64,000 bases of DNA from assembly GCA_023437365.1 (NCBI GenBank), contig JAEZGK010000013.1:62001-126000 (forward strand). Reading direction: 5' to 3'. This document shows positions 62,444-64,000 of the stretch, piece by piece. The stretch comes from Bacillota bacterium. GTDB taxonomy: Bacteria; Bacillota; Clostridia; Lachnospirales; Lachnospiraceae. The position numbers were made by a program, and so were the translations under genes. Below the pieces are notes generated by a model, which saw only the letters and a program-made list of their open reading frames with translations, had not been told where the DNA came from and ran no database searches. Every line of letters begins with the position of its first letter. Position 1 is the stretch's first letter.

Positions 62444-63568
62444 ATGAATAATGAAGATTTGAAACCGATAGGTGAAACCTTCATATTTGAAGACAAAGCC
62501 TCACCTGTAGTTGAAGTGAATAACATCAATATTAAAAAGCTTCAGGCTGCAATAGATTACTTGAAAACGAATTTCCCTTCGTACAGAAGTATATGTATAT
62601 TTCAGAAGGAGACTTTAGTCTTTGAGAATATTAATCCGGACCCATATGAATCATTCCTTTCAAAAGTAATAAGGAAAGTAAACGCTTTGCTAATATTACG
62701 ATCGCCAAACGGGACCTTAATAGAAGAAAAGGCAGGTCAGTGGAATATAAGATCAGCAACAAAAAGCATCCTATCTCTTTTGATCGGTATTGCAATACAA
62801 GAAGGATTTATTAATAGCATTGAAGATAATTTGGGACAATTTTTTTATGATCACCCTAGTTTGAGTTCGGATGATACTAAAAAAAGCATAACAATAAGGC
62901 ATCTTCTTACTATGAAATCAGGTTTCAGTTCAATTGATAAGGGCGTAGAACCAATAAAATTTATCAAGAGCAAAGACTGGGTAGACCATATTTTAAAGAG
63001 GCCGTTGCAGAGTTCACCGGGAACTATTTTTGATTATAATTCGGCTAATACACACATACTTTCAGCTATTATAACGAAGACGACCGGAATGAATGCTGCA
63101 ATGTTTGCCAAAAAGTATTTATTTGATCCCTTGGGTATCAATGATTTTATATGGGATAATGACCCGAACGGGAACAGCTTTGGCGGCGGAAATTTATTTC
63201 TTAAGCCGAATGATTTGGCAAAGATAGGATTTCTATTAACCCATAACGGTGAGTGGAAAGGGAAAGAAATAGTATCTAAAAATTGGATTAGTGAATCCCT
63301 GGAGAAAAATTATTTATGGGGTTACGGCTTTCATTATGGATACCTATGGTATATTAAGGATGAGACGGATGAAGTAACCGGTAAACAATATGTTACATAT
63401 TCAGCAGCCGGTGCGGGTGGCCAGAAGCTATTAATTATTCCTGAACTGGATGTGGTTCTTGTTGCTTGCTCACACGTCGATTTTGTGAAAGATAAGAGTT
63501 ACCATCTAAATCTAATGATTCCGGAATTTATATTGCCGGCATGTATAAATACAAACGTTGAAGTATAA
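62444..63568 (+). CDS. Serine hydrolase, beta-lactamase class C/esterase family
   Basis: A 374-residue cytoplasmic-looking protein (no signal peptide). SATK (in NIRSATKSIL, about residue 105) is the S-x-x-K nucleophile/base motif, YNSAN (about 202) is the Y-x-N motif, and AGAGGQKLLIIPE near residue 330 is the third motif (usually K/H-T/S-G). The fold serves esterases, D-aminopeptidases and penicillin-binding relatives, and most members are not antibiotic-inactivating. GAGGAG precedes ATG 62444. It sits outside the surface-protein regulon: no 21-bp boxes lie upstream. Confidence 0.88.
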   Translation: MNNEDLKPIGETFIFEDKASPVVEVNNINIKKLQAAIDYLKTNFPSYRSICIFQKETLVFENINPDPYESFLSKVIRKVNALLILRSPNGTLIEEKAGQWNIRSATKSILSLLIGIAIQEGFINSIEDNLGQFFYDHPSLSSDDTKKSITIRHLLTMKSGFSSIDKGVEPIKFIKSKDWVDHILKRPLQSSPGTIFDYNSANTHILSAIITKTTGMNAAMFAKKYLFDPLGINDFIWDNDPNGNSFGGGNLFLKPNDLAKIGFLLTHNGEWKGKEIVSKNWISESLEKNYLWGYGFHYGYLWYIKDETDEVTGKQYVTYSAAGAGGQKLLIIPELDVVLVACSHVDFVKDKSYHLNLMIPEFILPACINTNVEV

Positions 63569-63690
63569 AATCATTCTGAAAGTACCTGAATGATCCAGAA
63601 ATTTGAAACCGCCAAATTTTACCATGGAATAGTATGGAACTTATAGTGGGTCAACCCATAAACAGAAATACTAGAAAGAGTGTAATAAAT

Positions 63691-63730
63691 AGGCTCTGCT
63701 TACACAGTACTTACTGTGTAAGCAGAGCCT
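63691..63730. terminator. 19-bp palindromic terminator after the serine hydrolase gene
   Basis: 63691-63709 and 63712-63730 are perfectly complementary with a two-base centre, so the real loop is larger. It is followed by TTAAAT, weak as a T run. Confidence 0.8.
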
Positions 63731-63732
63731 TA

Positions 63733-63812
63733 AATACATGATACAGAAAAGTTTACGAAGCAAACTTTTTTGAATACATGATACAGAAAAGTTTGCGAAG
63801 CAAACTTTTTTG
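63733..63812. repeat. 40-bp tandem duplication, each unit with a terminator hairpin
   Basis: Units 63733-63772 and 63773-63812 differ at one base (A/G in the hairpin stem). Each holds AAAAGTTT(A/G)C-GAA-GCAAACTTTTTT, a terminator-like hairpin. Located between converging genes. Confidence 0.92.
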
Positions 63813-63877
63813 AATATGCCCTGTGGGCGTTTATTCTATAATATCAATAGTGCATTATCATAGTTTTTAATTTGAGA

Positions 63878-64000
63878 TTATTCAGCGTCTGCTTCAGCTG
63901 ATATAGATGCAGCAGCTGTTTCCTCTACAGGTGTTTCGTCCTTATCACCGATGGAGAGAAGCAGATTAAATACGATACCAACAACGGCTGCAGTAGCGAG
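63878..64000 (-). CDS. 3' end of a minus-strand gene, probable membrane transporter
   Basis: The minus-strand frame is open from the window edge to TAA at 63880-63878. The visible 40 residues read LATAAVVGIVFNLLLSIGD, a hydrophobic segment, then an acidic tail KDETPVEETAAASISAEADAE. A hydrophobic ...GIVxNLLL... end followed by a short polar tail is common in NCS2 uracil/xanthine permeases, but the fragment is too short to assign. Its transcription would run into the duplicated terminators at 63733-63812. Confidence 0.6.
   Translation of the reverse strand, partial: LATAAVVGIVFNLLLSIGDKDETPVEETAAASISAEADAE

Overview
The window looks like chromosome from a low/mid-GC clostridium, most likely a Lachnospiraceae member. 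The grounds are a T-box in front of tyrS, a purine permease of the AzgA/PbuG type, methionine synthase without a reactivation domain, a giant BadF-type activase, Cthe_2159-like beta-helix surface proteins and strong Shine-Dalgarno sites. No phage, plasmid, insertion-sequence or CRISPR locus is visible. The taxon is inferred from gene content only.

Layout. 1-4.2 kb: methionine/C1 genes (homocysteine methyltransferase-MTHFR fusion, metH). 4.3-6.8 kb: a DUF2975/HTH pair and a DUF4173-like membrane protein. 6.9-9.2 kb: two family-2 glycosyltransferases separated by a 12-nt minisatellite and a cloverleaf-forming element. 9.3-11.2 kb: ilvN-ilvC with its own promoter and a leader terminator. 11.3-12.3 kb: a QueG-like Fe-S protein. 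12.4-19.5 kb: a galactoside-type cluster (TetR regulator, GH2, GPH symporter, GH36 alpha-galactosidase). 19.5-21.5 kb: an ABC-F ATPase behind an attenuator leader with a six-codon leader peptide. 21.7-28 kb: small hypothetical proteins, a 1415-residue acyl-CoA dehydratase activase and a C-GCAxxG-C-C protein. 28.1-29.8 kb: T-box and tyrS. 30.2-34.2 kb, minus strand: aromatic/tyrosine genes aroF-tyrA-aroA plus a BFD-like [2Fe-2S] protein. 34.9-38.7 kb: an EF-G paralogue and a purine permease. Two large foldable intergenic elements lie at 29962-30188 and 34427-34602.

The most interesting part is 39.5-62.2 kb, a self-contained surface-protein regulon. It encodes three very large secreted proteins with different N-termini but nearly the same ~370-residue C-terminal module, a Pro-rich membrane-anchored protein, an InlB-repeat protein, a WG-repeat protein and two paralogous small membrane proteins that open two of the operons. 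In its middle, on the minus strand, sit a 7TM histidine kinase and a response regulator with the rare order receiver-LytTR-receiver-winged helix, i.e. two different DNA-binding domains in one protein. Promoter regions of all six surface transcription units carry repeat boxes. Most are pairs spaced exactly 21 bp, the geometry typical of LytTR targets, and they come in two sequence classes: ACGRTTCGT and CCCTYTCAT. My inference is that this regulator controls the whole set, with the two domains possibly reading the two box classes.

The window ends with a serine hydrolase, a 40-bp tandem terminator duplication and the 3' end of a minus-strand gene for a probable membrane transporter. Both window edges cut genes.
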